Origin: Moraxella sp. FZFQ2102
Lineage (GTDB): Bacteria; Pseudomonadota; Gammaproteobacteria; Pseudomonadales; Moraxellaceae
Length of the DNA: 64,000 nt
NCBI RefSeq assembly: GCF_024137865.1
Contig: NZ_CP099960.1
Span: forward strand, 1,488,001-1,552,000
Direction of reading: 5' to 3'
Each line of letters begins with the position of its first letter. Position 1 is the stretch's first letter. The notes under the pieces are model-generated. The model did no database searches, had not been told where the DNA came from, and was given only the letters and a program-made list of their open reading frames with translations. Positions 1 through 9,659 of the stretch are shown here, piece by piece. The position numbers and the translations under genes were made by a program.

Positions 1-1082
1 ATCACCCAGTTGGCGGCGATTTTGGCGTGTTGATTGCCGGTGATAGCAACGACTTCCAAGAAATAATCGGACAATTCACGGCTGCCGTTTAACACATTGG
101 CATCATAGGTAGATAGTCCAAATTCATTCACAAATCGCTCTTTACGCACGCTTGGCAGCTCTGGCATATCGGCTTTGACTTTTGCCAAAGTTTCATCACC
201 AATCACCACAGGCAATAGGTCGGGGCAAGGGAAATAGCGATAGTCATTGGCTTCTTCTTTGGTGCGCATCGCACGGGTTTCGTCACGCTCAGGGTCGTAT
301 AGGCGAGTGGCTTGCACGACTTTACCGCCGTCTTCGATGACATCGATTTGGCGTTCGATTTCTGATTTGATGGCACGCTCGATGAAGCGGAATGAGTTTA
401 GGTTTTTAAGCTCACAGCGTGTGCCAAATGGCGTATTTGGCTTGTGTACTGAGATATTGATATCAGCACGGAACGAGCCTTCTGCCATAATCGCATCACT
501 GATGCCTAGCCAAGTGACCAATTCATGAATGGTCTTGACATAGGCGACCGCCTCGCCAACCGAACGCATATCAGGCTCAGAGACGATTTCGATGAGTGGC
601 GTGCCAGCACGGTTTAAGTCCACACCTGTCATGGCTGGTACAGCGTCATGCACCGATTTGCCTGCATCTTCTTCTAGGTGGGCACGGGTGATACCGATGC
701 GTTTGGTGTACTCGTCTTTTTGTCCTGCATTGACTAGGATGTCAATATAGCCTTTGCCGACGATGGGATTTGCCATTTGGGTGGTTTGATAGCCCTTTGG
801 CAAATCAGGATAAAAATAGTTTTTGCGGTCAAAGGTATTGTACATACCCAGTTCAGCATTGACGCCTAGACCGAATTTGAGTGCACGCTCAATCACGCCT
901 TCATTGAGCACAGGCAAAGCACCTGGAAAGCCCAAATCAACGATGGTGGCTTGGGTGTTTGGCTCTGCACCAAAAGCGGTGGGTGCATTTGAGAAAATTT
1001 TACTTTCGGTGTTTAATTGGCAGTGAATTTCAATGCCGATGACGACTTCATAGCCGTCGATAAGTGGAGCTTGATTGGTCAT
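1..1082 (-). CDS. gatB: Aspartyl/glutamyl-tRNA amidotransferase subunit B (partial, N-terminal 360 residues)
   Basis: GatB binds the misacylated tRNA and works with GatA and GatC to convert Glu-tRNA(Gln) or Asp-tRNA(Asn) to the amidated form in the cytoplasm. The frame begins at an ATG at 1082 and stays open to the window edge, so about three quarters of the usual ~480 residues are visible. The N-terminus reads [20 protein letters not shown], typical of GatB, and the last residues at the edge read KIAANWV, also a GatB motif. It is the fourth gene of a minus-strand gatC-gatA-acetyltransferase-gatB run, 13 bases after the acetyltransferase gene. Family assignment is firm; the C-terminal tail domain lies outside the window. 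Confidence 0.95.
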   Translation of the reverse strand, partial: MTNQAPLIDGYEVVIGIEIHCQLNTESKIFSNAPTAFGAEPNTQATIVDLGFPGALPVLNEGVIERALKFGLGVNAELGMYNTFDRKNYFYPDLPKGYQTTQMANPIVGKGYIDILVNAGQKDEYTKRIGITRAHLEEDAGKSVHDAVPAMTGVDLNRAGTPLIEIVSEPDMRSVGEAVAYVKTIHELVTWLGISDAIMAEGSFRADINISVHKPNTPFGTRCELKNLNSFRFIERAIKSEIERQIDVIEDGGKVVQATRLYDPERDETRAMRTKEEANDYRYFPCPDLLPVVIGDETLAKVKADMPELPSVRKERFVNEFGLSTYDANVLNGSRELSDYFLEVVAITGNQHAKIAANWV

Positions 1083-1095
1083 AGTGGTTCTCTTT

Positions 1096-1632
1096 TCAAT
1101 TGGTGTCTGATGGATTTTTGGTTCTCGCCATCATATATAAATCGCACAGCTTGCCATCACGATAGGCGTAGTTTTGCAGCGTGCCTTCGTTGATAAAGCC
1201 AAATTTTTCATACAAAGCAATCGCAGGCGTGTTATCGGTATAAACTTGTAATTCCAGTCGGGATAAGTCAAGCCAATTATCCGCCAAGTCAACGATGGTC
1301 TGCATCAGCATCGTGCCGATGCCTTGTCCGTGACTGTCCGCGCTGACGGCGATGACGATTGAGCCTGCATGACGGCGACGCATGGCGGTCTCGATGGTCA
1401 AGGCGACATTACCCACGATGCGATATTCGTCATCATTATCAAGCAGTGCTACGAATGAATGCACATGGCTTGGGATGGCAGATAGCCGTTTCTCCCAACT
1501 GTGTAAGGACTGACTGGGTAAAGCAAGCGTCTGACGATAGACTTCAGGCTGTCTGTATAAGTCATAAAGTCCTTGATGGTCGTAGGGTTCGGTTGGTCGA
1601 ACCACGATGTTTGTGCTGATTGCTTTGCCCAT
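1096..1632 (-). CDS. aaaT: GNAT N-acetyltransferase, AaaT (YhhY)-like
   Basis: A 178-residue GNAT-fold enzyme expected to move an acetyl group from acetyl-CoA to an amino group. The acetyl-CoA loop is visible as [12 protein letters not shown] (about residues 99-110), followed by [14 protein letters not shown], the usual GNAT C-terminal signature. Several stretches (QPEVYRQTL near residue 28, [29 protein letters not shown] at the end) match E. coli YhhY/AaaT, an L-amino-acid acetyltransferase, as I remember that sequence. Substrate is inferred only. It lies between gatA (21 bases downstream of its stop) and gatB (13 bases before its start) on the same strand, so it is probably cotranscribed with the amidotransferase genes. 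Confidence 0.8.
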   Translation of the reverse strand: MGKAISTNIVVRPTEPYDHQGLYDLYRQPEVYRQTLALPSQSLHSWEKRLSAIPSHVHSFVALLDNDDEYRIVGNVALTIETAMRRRHAGSIVIAVSADSHGQGIGTMLMQTIVDLADNWLDLSRLELQVYTDNTPAIALYEKFGFINEGTLQNYAYRDGKLCDLYMMARTKNPSDTN

Positions 1633-1653
1633 GTCCTTATCCTTGCTTATCGA

Positions 1654-3132
1654 TTAGCCGATGCTTGGTGCTGCTTTATGAAAGTCAGTCACTTGCTGAT
1701 ATGCATCGGTGACGCTTAGCAGTTTGCCTTCTTGCCAATGATTACCAATCAATTGCAAGCCCACTGGCAAGCCTTGTTTATCAAAGCCAATCGGATGGCT
1801 GATGGCAGGCAGACCAGCTAGGTTTACACCGATGGTATAGACATCGCCCATATAGATTTCAGATGGGGTTAGGCTGGCACCGATTTGATAGGCAGTGGTT
1901 GGTGCTGTTGGCGTTGCGATGACATCGCAGTCGGCGAATGCTTTGGCAAAATCTTCGGCAATCAGACGGCGTACTTTTTGAGCTTTGACATAATACGCAT
2001 CAAAATAACCTGCCGATAGGGCATAAGTCCCCATGATGATGCGGCGTTGTACTTCGGCACCAAAGCCTTCGGAGCGAGAGCGGGTGTATAGGTCTTGTAG
2101 ATCTTTTGGATTGTCACAGCGATAACCAAAACGCACGCCATCAAAGCGAGACAGGTTTGAGCTGGCTTCGGCAGGGGCAAGCAGATAATAAGTCGCCAGC
2201 GTAATCTCAGGGCTGGTCAAGTGGATATCGACCAGTGTCGCGCCTAGGGCTTCGTATTGGGCCAGGGCAGCTTTGACGGTGCTTGAGACTTCATCGTTTA
2301 GACCTGCACCGAAGTATTCGGTTGGCACACCGATTTTTAGACCTGCCAATGGCTTATCGGCGACTCGTGATGCGTGGATTTCAGTGACCCAATCAGGGAC
2401 ATCTTTGGCGATGCTGGTTGAGTCTTTGGCATCATAGCCTGACATGGCTTGGAGTAGATAGGCGCAGTCTAGGGCAGATTTACCAAATGAACCTGCTTGG
2501 TCAAAGCTTGATGCATAAGCGATCATGCCATAGCGTGAGACACGGCCATAGGTTGGCTTGATGCCTGTGATACCACAGAAGCTGGCTGGCTGACGGATTG
2601 AGCCACCGGTATCCGAGCCTGTCGCCACTGGTACTAGGCTTGCTGCCACGGCTGCGGCTGAGCCACCAGATGAGCCACCTGGTACATGGCTAAGATCCCA
2701 AGGGTTATGCACAGCACCATAATAAGATTTTTCGTTATCCGAACCCATGGCGAACTCATCCATGTTCAGCTTGCCTAGGCTGATAAAGCCTGCGTTGGCG
2801 ACATTGTCCACCAGTGTGGCATTGTACGGCGAGACGAAATTGTATAGCATCTTTGAGCCACAAGTGGTCAAGACGCCTTGGGTGCACAGATTGTCCTTGT
2901 GTGCCATCGGTACGCCCAGTAGGGCACGAGTATCGCCACCAGCACGCAGTGCATCCGCGGCTTTGGCTTGTTCTAAGGCTTGTTCGGCGGTGACGGTGAT
3001 GAAGCTGTTTAGATCTTTATTTAAAGTATCAATACGACCCAGTAAATGCGTGGTCATCTCAAGACTGCTAAAGTCTTTATTGGCAAGACCTGTCGTGATC
3101 TCGGCAACAGATAAAGTGTGTAGGTTTGACAT
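1654..3132 (-). CDS. gatA: Aspartyl/glutamyl-tRNA amidotransferase subunit A
   Basis: GatA is the amidase-signature subunit that hydrolyses glutamine and supplies ammonia to GatB for tRNA-dependent Gln and Asn formation. The 492-residue length is normal. The Ser-cisSer-Lys triad is complete: Lys79 in AHKDN, Ser154 in GGSSGGS and Ser178 in DTGGSIR, within the glycine/serine-rich amidase signature at about residues 151-190. It follows gatC after 54 bases and precedes the acetyltransferase gene by 21 bases on the minus strand. Presence of gatCAB implies that glutaminyl- and/or asparaginyl-tRNA is made indirectly in this organism. Confidence 0.97.
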   Translation of the reverse strand: MSNLHTLSVAEITTGLANKDFSSLEMTTHLLGRIDTLNKDLNSFITVTAEQALEQAKAADALRAGGDTRALLGVPMAHKDNLCTQGVLTTCGSKMLYNFVSPYNATLVDNVANAGFISLGKLNMDEFAMGSDNEKSYYGAVHNPWDLSHVPGGSSGGSAAAVAASLVPVATGSDTGGSIRQPASFCGITGIKPTYGRVSRYGMIAYASSFDQAGSFGKSALDCAYLLQAMSGYDAKDSTSIAKDVPDWVTEIHASRVADKPLAGLKIGVPTEYFGAGLNDEVSSTVKAALAQYEALGATLVDIHLTSPEITLATYYLLAPAEASSNLSRFDGVRFGYRCDNPKDLQDLYTRSRSEGFGAEVQRRIIMGTYALSAGYFDAYYVKAQKVRRLIAEDFAKAFADCDVIATPTAPTTAYQIGASLTPSEIYMGDVYTIGVNLAGLPAISHPIGFDKQGLPVGLQLIGNHWQEGKLLSVTDAYQQVTDFHKAAPSIG

Positions 3133-3186
3133 GGTTTATGCCTTCAATATTTTTAAATTTATAAGTGACAATCCAGTGGCAAGCGA

Positions 3187-3477
3187 TTATTCAATCACTT
3201 GTGGGACAAGATACAGACCATCTGCCGTGCTTGGCGCTACCGATTGATTGGCGGTGCGGTCGATATCGGTGGTTGGGATATCTGCACGCAAGGTTTGGCT
3301 AGATTCGTGGATATTGGCAAGTGGGGCGATGCCGTCGGTATCTACTGAACTTAGGATATCCATCATGCTTAGGATTTTGCTGATGTCTTTGGCGTAGTCG
3401 GCTGCTAAGTTATCATCCACTTTTAGGCGTGCCAAATTGGCTACCGATAGGATATCGTCCGAGGTAAGTTGGCTCAT
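3187..3477 (-). CDS. gatC: Aspartyl/glutamyl-tRNA amidotransferase subunit C
   Basis: GatC is the small structural subunit that wraps around and stabilises the GatA-GatB complex. The 96-residue protein has the family's start (LTSDDILSVANLARLKV) and ends in a short proline-containing tail (YLVPQVIE), both typical. It is the first gene of the minus-strand gatC-gatA-aaaT-gatB set and is divergent from maf, with 186 bases between the two starts. The ATG at 3477 is followed at once by conserved sequence, so the start is secure. Confidence 0.95.
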   Translation of the reverse strand: MSQLTSDDILSVANLARLKVDDNLAADYAKDISKILSMMDILSSVDTDGIAPLANIHESSQTLRADIPTTDIDRTANQSVAPSTADGLYLVPQVIE

Positions 3478-3594
3478 GGTTTTTCCTTGAGTTAAAAACT
3501 TGAGATAAAAATAACAAAAAAATCAGCACCATTGTACCATAGCTTGCCATGAGTACAAAGCGATGGATAGAAATCTGTGCTGATGAGATTTGAT

Positions 3595-3623
3595 TTGACC
3601 CATGCCATGAAAAGGTGGATAAT
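3595..3623 (+). promoter_or_regulatory. Sigma70-type promoter for maf
   Basis: TTGACC (3595-3600) and GATAAT (3618-3623) are separated by 17 bases. Transcription would begin near 3630, upstream of the ATG at 3664 but downstream of the earlier in-frame start codon at 3577. This supports the shorter maf protein. Confidence 0.6.
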
Positions 3624-3663
3624 TGCCACAATTTTTATCGGTCATTTATTGGACGCATCCACC

Positions 3664-4308
3664 ATGAACACAGCCGCACGCCCAGCCATTATCCTAGCAT
3701 CGACATCACCACGCCGTAGAGAGCTACTGAGCCAAGCAGGGATCGAGTTTATGGCGGTGGGTGTGGAGATTGATGAGTCGTGGCTGGCAGGCGAGTCGGC
3801 AGATGCCTATATTCGCCGTATGGTGATGACCAAGGCAGATGCGGTGATGACGGATGCAACTTTGCCAAGCGAGTGTATTGTCATCACTGCCGATACCATT
3901 GGTGTACTTGATGATGGTGAAGTCTTGACCAAACCTGTGGATCAGGCGGATGCCTATCGGATGTGGGATCGATTGTCGGATACGACGCATGAGATATGGA
4001 CGGCGGTGTGCTTGACACGATTATCACAGGGAGAGCGCATAGATCAGCAGTATTTGTGCGAGCGTACCGAAGTTGAGTTTATCAAGCTTAGCGATACCGA
4101 TAAAGCTAGCTATTGGCAGACAGGCGAGCCGCAGGATAAGGCAGGCGCATACGCCATCCAAGGCGGTGCAGCAGCATGGGTGAGTGCGATTCGTGGCAGC
4201 TATACCAATGTGGTTGGGTTGCCATTGGCGCAAGTAGTACAAAAAATCAAAGCAATGCAAGGCTTGGCTGTCGCCAATGATAGACTAATCAATCATAATA
4301 AGCCCTAA
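3664..4308 (+). CDS. maf: Maf-family nucleoside triphosphate pyrophosphatase
   Basis: Maf proteins hydrolyse dTTP/UTP or modified nucleotides to the monophosphate, cleaning the nucleotide pool. The 214-residue product has the family's N-terminal signature ILASTSPRRRELLSQAG (residues 9-25), the ITADTIG segment that carries the catalytic aspartate, and the KAGAYAIQGGAAAW segment. Whether it is the dTTP/UTP type (YhdE) or the 7-methyl-GTP type (YceF) is not settled; the QDKAGAYAIQG segment fits the YhdE type better. The ATG at 3664 is chosen over 3577 because homology starts there and the predicted promoter lies between. rng follows 99 bases downstream on the same strand, an association also seen in E. 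coli (yhdE-rng). Confidence 0.9.
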   Translation: MNTAARPAIILASTSPRRRELLSQAGIEFMAVGVEIDESWLAGESADAYIRRMVMTKADAVMTDATLPSECIVITADTIGVLDDGEVLTKPVDQADAYRMWDRLSDTTHEIWTAVCLTRLSQGERIDQQYLCERTEVEFIKLSDTDKASYWQTGEPQDKAGAYAIQGGAAAWVSAIRGSYTNVVGLPLAQVVQKIKAMQGLAVANDRLINHNKP

Positions 4309-4407
4309 GCCAGCCTTAATTTGCGTTCACCTTGCATAAATCGGCAATATCGCTTACTATAATCGATAGCGATAAAGAATTTGAAAATTATAAAAATTGA
4401 GTAAAAA

Positions 4408-6024
4408 ATGTCAGAAGAGTTATTGATTAATTATACGCCGATGGAATCTCGGGTGGCGGTCTTGACCGATGGTGTGACGAGCGAAATACTGATCGAACGC
4501 CACCAAAAATTGGGCTTAGTGGGTAATATTTATCTGGGTACGGTGGTACGAGTGCTACCAGGGATGCAGGCGGCGTTTGTGGATATTGGTCAGTCACGGA
4601 CGGCATTTTTGCACGCCAATGATATGCAAAAACCCAAACGCATGAATGACAGCCCCGATGAGATTGTCCAAACGCCCATCACACGCCTAGCTATCGCACA
4701 CAGCCCAGCACAAAGCAGTGAGCTTGAGCAAGGACATAGTGCTGTCACCGATGTCAAATCACTGACCATCTCCAAAAAACCCACGCCAAGTACCGATCTG
4801 ATTCAGTATCGTCTCAGAGAAGGTGACCGCATTTTGGTACAAGTCATCAAAGATGAGCTTGGCACCAAGGGTGCGCGTTTGACCACCAATATTTCATTGC
4901 CATCTCGCTATCTTGTGTATTTACCGACCAGTGATGAATATGTCGGTGTGTCAATCCGCATCGAAGAAAGTGACGAACGCACACGCCTAAAGAACGAATT
5001 GACCAAGTTATTACAATCGGCAAATCTCAAAGGCGGACTGATTGCCCGTACTGCTGCCGAAAAGGTGAGTGAGATTAAGCTTGAAGAAGATATCTATTAT
5101 TTAGTGCAACTGTGGCGGACGATTTTGACACGACAAGCTGCCGCCAAGCTACACTCAAACAAAAAATCTGAGCTGATCTATCAAGAGCTGTCCTTGCCAT
5201 TTCGCTGTATCCGTGATTTGGTCAACGAAAAAACCACCAAGGTGCTGATCGACCACGAAGCGGTCTATCATGAAGTGGCACATTTTGCCCGTGAATTTGT
5301 CCCATCGATTGCACCGATGGTCGCGCATTATGCAGGTGAAGTGCCATTATTTGACTTATATCGTGTCGAAGAAGATGTCCAAAATGCCCTAAAACGCCGT
5401 GTCGATCTCAAATCTGGTGGCTATCTGATTATCGATCAAACCGAAGCGATGACCACCATCGATGTCAATACAGGCTCATATGTCGGCGCTCGCTCGCTCG
5501 AAGATACAGTATATAAGACCAACCTTGAAGCCACGCAGGTCATCGCTCGCCAAATCCGCCTACGAAACTTAGGCGGGATTATCATTCTTGATTTTATTGA
5601 TATGCTCGAAGAAGCGCACCGAGCCGATGTCTTGGCAAGCTTACAAGAGCAACTCAGCCACGATTATGCCAAGACCAATATCACACAGGTGAGTGAGCTC
5701 GGTTTGGTTGAGATGACTCGCAAACGCACCCGTGAATCACTACCACAGCAGCTGTGCGAGCCATGTCCGGTCTGCGAAGGCAAGGGCTATATCAAGACCG
5801 CCGAGACCATCTGCTTTGAAATCTTTCGTGAAATCATGCGTTATGCACGCACCTTTAATGCACCGCGACAGTTCACCGTCATCGCACATAGTGCCGTGAT
5901 TGATTTGATGCTCTCAAGCGAAGCGAACACCGTTGCTGATCTGGAATATCTGATTGGTAAACCAATCCGTTTTGAAATTGAACCTTTGTACCAACAAGAG
6001 CAGTATAATATTGCACTTGATTGA
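4408..6024 (+). CDS. rng: Ribonuclease G
   Basis: RNase G is a cytoplasmic endoribonuclease of the RNase E family that matures the 5' end of 16S rRNA and cuts some mRNAs. The product is 538 residues against 489 in E. coli. An S1 domain occupies about residues 35-160, the catalytic core carries the metal-binding aspartates in IIDQTEAMTTIDVNTG and IIILDFIDM, and the zinc-link cysteines appear in CEPCPVCEGKG. The protein lacks the long RNase E C-terminal scaffold, which is why it is called RNase G. Most of the extra length is an insertion of roughly 30 residues in the S1 domain, at about residues 75-130. A TATAAT at 4358-4363 is a probable -10 for its promoter, but I see no good -35. Confidence 0.93.
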   Translation: MSEELLINYTPMESRVAVLTDGVTSEILIERHQKLGLVGNIYLGTVVRVLPGMQAAFVDIGQSRTAFLHANDMQKPKRMNDSPDEIVQTPITRLAIAHSPAQSSELEQGHSAVTDVKSLTISKKPTPSTDLIQYRLREGDRILVQVIKDELGTKGARLTTNISLPSRYLVYLPTSDEYVGVSIRIEESDERTRLKNELTKLLQSANLKGGLIARTAAEKVSEIKLEEDIYYLVQLWRTILTRQAAAKLHSNKKSELIYQELSLPFRCIRDLVNEKTTKVLIDHEAVYHEVAHFAREFVPSIAPMVAHYAGEVPLFDLYRVEEDVQNALKRRVDLKSGGYLIIDQTEAMTTIDVNTGSYVGARSLEDTVYKTNLEATQVIARQIRLRNLGGIIILDFIDMLEEAHRADVLASLQEQLSHDYAKTNITQVSELGLVEMTRKRTRESLPQQLCEPCPVCEGKGYIKTAETICFEIFREIMRYARTFNAPRQFTVIAHSAVIDLMLSSEANTVADLEYLIGKPIRFEIEPLYQQEQYNIALD

Positions 6025-6079
6025 TTAATATTTTGTAGTAAATCACAAAAAGTGATTGGTTAAATTAATGTTGGTTTAA

Positions 6080-6118
6080 ATATTAATACATTTATTAAAT
6101 TAATAAATGTATTAATAT
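6080..6118. repeat. Perfect 18-bp AT-only inverted repeat
   Basis: The arms at 6080-6097 and 6101-6118 are exact reverse complements of 18 bases with a 3-base centre at 6098-6100. The element lies 55 bases after the rng stop and about 125 bases before the S10 promoter. It is made almost wholly of A and T and has no T-run after it, so it is not a classical terminator. It could act as a transcription barrier, a protein-binding site or an mRNA 3'-end stabiliser. Confidence 0.8.
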
Positions 6119-6241
6119 GCACAATCAATGATAACGGCAGTGACAAATTGATTAAAATTTAACCAAATTCAACACTTTGTTTGCCTTTTGTAAAATCCAC
6201 AAAAAACTTAGCGAAAAACGCACAAAAAGCCAATAAATACC

Positions 6242-6269
6242 TTGCATTGTGCCAATTTTCGTGTATAAT
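6242..6269 (+). promoter_or_regulatory. S10 operon promoter
   Basis: TTGCAT (6242-6247) and a perfect TATAAT (6264-6269) are separated by 16 bases. It is the only strong promoter seen between rng and rpsJ. It would give a leader of about 305 bases before the rpsJ start at 6581. Confidence 0.7.
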
Positions 6270-6275
6270 ACACGC

Positions 6276-6580
6276 CATCATTGTATTGCGTTGCGCTTTT
6301 GATGGCACACATTGCCAAACAAATCAAAAGTTTACTTCATGAATGAACTAAAGTTCAACAGTTGAGGAAGTACCAAGTCAACGCCACAGCCGAAGCATCG
6401 TTTTTGGCACTATTGAACAAAACACCCCTGCTACCAGCATTTCTATGCAAGGTTGGCAGGGATAGGATTATTTTGTTTTCAGCTTTTCGAGAACAAATTT
6501 TAACGGTTTAACTGAAGTCTAAAACGCAATAAACGCATAGATGGAAGTTTTAAAAAGCACTTAATTAGGAGCTTGTTGGC
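6276..6580 (+). promoter_or_regulatory. S10 operon mRNA leader with two hairpins
   Basis: The leader has no convincing open reading frame but holds two stem-loops. One at 6334-6371 has nested stems ACTTC/GAAGT and GAACT/AGTTC. The other at 6426-6461 has a CCCTGC/GCAGGG base, an ACC/GGT middle and a GCAT/ATGC top. In E. coli the S10 leader binds ribosomal protein L4 to repress the operon; whether L4 acts here is inference. The Shine-Dalgarno AGGAG sits at 6567-6571, within a 15-base string (6559-6573) that is also found before rpmF at 22628-22642. Confidence 0.5.
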
Positions 6581-6892
6581 ATGGCTAACCAGAGAATCCG
6601 TATCCGACTAAAATCGTTCGACCATCGTCTGATTGACCAGTCGGCACAAGAGATTGTCGATACTGCAAAGCGTACAGGTGCACAAGTTTGCGGTCCTGTA
6701 CCGTTGCCGACTCGTATTGAGCGGTTCAACGTATTGACATCACCACACGTCAACAAAGACGCTCGTGACCAGTACGAAATTCGCACCCATAAGCGTATGA
6801 TCGACATCGTGCAACCAACTGACAAAACTGTTGATGCACTGATGAAGCTAGATCTAGCTGCTGGTGTTGATGTTCAGATCGCTTTGGGCTAA
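6581..6892 (+). CDS. rpsJ: 30S ribosomal protein S10
   Basis: S10 is a protein of the 30S head and, with NusB, part of transcription antitermination complexes. The 103-residue length is exact for the family, and the start [20 protein letters not shown] is diagnostic. It is the first gene of the S10 operon, preceded by a strong AGGAG and a long structured leader. The ATG at 6581 agrees with the family N-terminus. Confidence 0.98.
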   Translation: MANQRIRIRLKSFDHRLIDQSAQEIVDTAKRTGAQVCGPVPLPTRIERFNVLTSPHVNKDARDQYEIRTHKRMIDIVQPTDKTVDALMKLDLAAGVDVQIALG

Positions 6893-6944
6893 TGAACATA
6901 AGTCTGGTTTGAACTATTAACTTTTAATATAAATGAGGTCTAAA

Positions 6945-7583
6945 ATGGCGATTGGTTTAGTCGGTAAAAAATGCGGCATGACCCGAGTCTTCACTGAAGC
7001 AGGCGTATCTATCCCTGTAACAGTGGTTGAGGTTGATGCCAACCGCATCTCGCAAATCAAAACAGTAGACACCGATGGCTATAACGCGATTCAGATCACC
7101 ACTGGTGAGCGTCGTGACAGCCGCGTAACTGCTGCTCAAAAAGGACACTTCGCAAAAGCTGGCGTAGCCGCTGGTCGTGGTGTTTGGGAATTCCGCGCAG
7201 AAGAAGCTGACCTAGAAGGTCGCGAAGTTGGCGGCAATATCCTAGCTGATATCTTTGAAGTTGGTCAGTTGGTTGATGTGACTGGTCAAAGCAAGGGTAA
7301 AGGTTTCCAAGGTGGTGTGAAGCGTCACAACTTCCGCACTCAAGACGCAACTCACGGTAACTCTGTTTCTCACCGTGTATTGGGTTCTACAGGTCAAAAC
7401 CAAACCCCAGGTCGCGTTTTCAAAGGCAAAAAAATGCCAGGTCAAATGGGTAACAAGCGCGTTACTGTTCAAGGCTTGGAAATTGTTTCAGTTGACGCCG
7501 AAAAAGGTGTACTAGTCATCAAGGGTGCTGTTCCAGGTGCCAACGGTGGCGATGTTATCGTACGTCCGTCAGTTAAAGCCTAA
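6945..7583 (+). CDS. rplC: 50S ribosomal protein L3
   Basis: L3 is an early assembly protein whose loop reaches the peptidyl transferase centre. The 212-residue product begins [16 protein letters not shown], the conserved L3 start, and contains the central loop segment around [17 protein letters not shown]. An in-frame ATG at 6933 would add four residues, but a GAGGT ribosome-binding site at 6935-6939 is correctly spaced for 6945. It is second in the S10 operon. Confidence 0.97.
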   Translation: MAIGLVGKKCGMTRVFTEAGVSIPVTVVEVDANRISQIKTVDTDGYNAIQITTGERRDSRVTAAQKGHFAKAGVAAGRGVWEFRAEEADLEGREVGGNILADIFEVGQLVDVTGQSKGKGFQGGVKRHNFRTQDATHGNSVSHRVLGSTGQNQTPGRVFKGKKMPGQMGNKRVTVQGLEIVSVDAEKGVLVIKGAVPGANGGDVIVRPSVKA

Positions 7584-7594
7584 GGGGATTAAAC

Positions 7595-8197
7595 GTGAAT
7601 TTAAAAACTGTTACAGGTGCAGCGGTTGAGCTTTCAGAGGTCGCATTTGGCCGTGAGTTCAATGAAGCCTTGGTACATCAAGTAGTGACCGCTTATTTGG
7701 CTGGTGCTCGTCAAGGTACTCGTGCACAAAAAACTCGTGGCGAAGTTTCTGGCGGTGGCAAGAAGCCATGGCGTCAAAAAGGTACTGGCCGTGCGCGTGC
7801 TGGTTCTATCCGTAGCCCAATCTGGGTTGGCGGTGGTCGTGCATTCGCTGCTAAGCCACAAGACTGGTCACAAAAAGTGAACCGTAAAATGTACCGCGGT
7901 GCAATGCAATGCATCCTAGCTGAGCTAGTACGCCAAGAGCGTTTGGTATTGGTTGACGAGATCTCTGTATCTTCACCAAAAACCAAAGAATTGGTTGCTA
8001 AATTGGCTGGTCTAAATGCACCACGTGCGTTGATCGTTACTCACGAAGTTGACGAAAACTTGTACCTAGCTGCACGCAACATCCCATATGTGAATGTATT
8101 GGGTACTCGTGAAGTTGATCCAGTAAGCTTGGTTTCTTTTGACAAAGTAATTATGACTGTTGAAGCAGCCAAACAATTTGAGGAGACACTTGCATGA
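7595..8197 (+). CDS. rplD: 50S ribosomal protein L4
   Basis: L4 lines the peptide exit tunnel; in E. coli it also represses its own operon by binding the S10 leader. The 200-residue product uses a GTG start at 7595, preceded by AGGGG. The long basic loop that enters the ribosome is visible as [20 protein letters not shown] and following residues (about 42-75). The stop overlaps the rplW start by 4 bases, which suggests translational coupling. Confidence 0.97.
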   Translation: MNLKTVTGAAVELSEVAFGREFNEALVHQVVTAYLAGARQGTRAQKTRGEVSGGGKKPWRQKGTGRARAGSIRSPIWVGGGRAFAAKPQDWSQKVNRKMYRGAMQCILAELVRQERLVLVDEISVSSPKTKELVAKLAGLNAPRALIVTHEVDENLYLAARNIPYVNVLGTREVDPVSLVSFDKVIMTVEAAKQFEETLA

Positions 8198-8523
8198 GCA
8201 ACGCAAGACTATATCAGGTACTAAAAGCACCTGTATTTTCAGAAAAATCTCAACGCCTAGGCGATACCCTTGGTGTGCAGGTTTTCAAAGTTGATGGCAA
8301 AGCTACCAAAAAAGAAATCAAACAAGCTGTTGAGCTAATGTTTGAAGGTGTTGAAGTTGTTAAAGTAAACACGCTAAACATCAAAGGCAAAACTAAGCGT
8401 TTTGGCCGTGTTGTTGGTAAGCGTAACGACATCAAAAAAGCGTATGTAACCCTAAAAGCTGGTTCAGACGTACAAATCGGTGCTGGTGAAGAAATCACTA
8501 GTGAAACAGCGACTAACGAATAA
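8194..8523 (+). CDS. rplW: 50S ribosomal protein L23
   Basis: L23 sits at the exit of the peptide tunnel and is the docking site for trigger factor and SRP. The product is 109 residues against about 100 in E. coli; the additional residues are at the acidic C-terminus. The conserved loop [14 protein letters not shown] is present. The ATG at 8194 overlaps the rplD stop, as expected for coupled translation. Confidence 0.96.
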   Translation: MSNARLYQVLKAPVFSEKSQRLGDTLGVQVFKVDGKATKKEIKQAVELMFEGVEVVKVNTLNIKGKTKRFGRVVGKRNDIKKAYVTLKAGSDVQIGAGEEITSETATNE

Positions 8524-8534
8524 GGATTAACAAA

Positions 8535-9362
8535 ATGCCTATCGTAAAAGCAAAACCTACATCACCAGGTCGCCGCTTTGTTGAGAAAGTAGTGCATCCA
8601 CACCTTTACAAAGGTCGTCCATATGCACCGCTTGTTGAATCAAAAGCTAAAACTGGTGGTCGTAACAACAACGGTCGTATTACTACTCGCCACATCGGTG
8701 GTGGTCATAAGCAACACTATCGTCTAGTTGACTTCAAGCGCAACAAAGATGGTATCCCAGCTGTTGTTGAGCGTATCGAATACGATCCAAACCGTACCGC
8801 ACACATCGCACTACTTAAGTATGCTGACGGTGAGCGTCGCTACATCATTGCGCCAAAGAAATTGAGCGTAGGTGATCAAGTAGTATCAGGTGAAGCAGCA
8901 CCAATCCGTCCAGGTAACTGCTTGCCACTTAAAAATATTCCTGTTGGTACCGTGATCCACAACATCGAACTAAAAATCGGCAAAGGCGCGCAAATCGCTC
9001 GTTCAGCTGGTGCAGCAGTTCAGTTGCTAGGTCGTGATGGTGCTTATGTGATCGTTCGTTTGCGTTCAGGTGAAACTCGCCGTATCCACGCTAACTGCCG
9101 TGCGGTTATCGGTGAAGTATCAAACACTGAAAACAACCTAAAATCACTAGGTAAAGCAGGTGCAGCGCGCTGGCGTGGTGTTCGTCCTACCGTTCGTGGT
9201 ACTGCGATGAACCCGATTGACCACCCACACGGTGGTGGTGAAGGCCGTAACTTCGGTAAGCACCCAACCAGCCCATGGGGTCAGAAAGCTAAGGGTCTTA
9301 AGACTCGTTCTAACAAGCGTACTGACAGTATGATCATCCGTCGCCGTCGTGCCAAGAAATAA
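8535..9362 (+). CDS. rplB: 50S ribosomal protein L2
   Basis: L2 is needed for subunit association and peptidyl transferase assembly. The 275-residue length is normal. The C-terminal segment [19 protein letters not shown] carries the conserved histidine region near the active centre, and the protein ends in a basic tail rich in arginine and lysine. It lies 11 bases after rplW and 12 bases before rpsS. Confidence 0.98.
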   Translation: MPIVKAKPTSPGRRFVEKVVHPHLYKGRPYAPLVESKAKTGGRNNNGRITTRHIGGGHKQHYRLVDFKRNKDGIPAVVERIEYDPNRTAHIALLKYADGERRYIIAPKKLSVGDQVVSGEAAPIRPGNCLPLKNIPVGTVIHNIELKIGKGAQIARSAGAAVQLLGRDGAYVIVRLRSGETRRIHANCRAVIGEVSNTENNLKSLGKAGAARWRGVRPTVRGTAMNPIDHPHGGGEGRNFGKHPTSPWGQKAKGLKTRSNKRTDSMIIRRRRAKK

Positions 9363-9374
9363 AGGAAAAGTTTC

Positions 9375-9650
9375 ATGCCTCGTTCATTGAAAAAAGGTCC
9401 ATTTATCGATGCGCATTTGTTTGCCAAGGTTGAAGATGCTCTAGAAAGCAACAACCGCAAACCGATCAAAACTTGGTCACGTCGCTCGATGATTCTACCA
9501 CAAATGGTAGGTCTAACCATCTCAGTTCACAACGGCCGCACTCATGTGCCAGTAATTGTGAACGAACAAATGGTTGGTCATAAACTAGGTGAATTCGCTC
9601 CGACCCGTTCATATCGTGGTCATGGCGTTGATAAGAAATCTAAGAGATAA
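9375..9650 (+). CDS. rpsS: 30S ribosomal protein S19
   Basis: S19 binds S13 and the head of the 30S subunit near the A and P sites. The 91-residue protein starts [15 protein letters not shown] and contains [15 protein letters not shown], both diagnostic of S19. It is spaced 12 bases after rplB with an AGGAAA ribosome-binding site. Confidence 0.98.
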   Translation: MPRSLKKGPFIDAHLFAKVEDALESNNRKPIKTWSRRSMILPQMVGLTISVHNGRTHVPVIVNEQMVGHKLGEFAPTRSYRGHGVDKKSKR

Positions 9651-9659
9651 GGTGCTACC

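Noticed and set aside
2747..3247. Open frame of 166 codons opposite gatA and gatC
   Set aside because: It runs antisense across two well-supported genes and their junction, and shows no ribosome-binding site or recognisable domain.
3577..3663. 29-codon N-terminal extension of maf
   Set aside because: The predicted promoter lies inside it, and Maf homology begins at the ATG at 3664.
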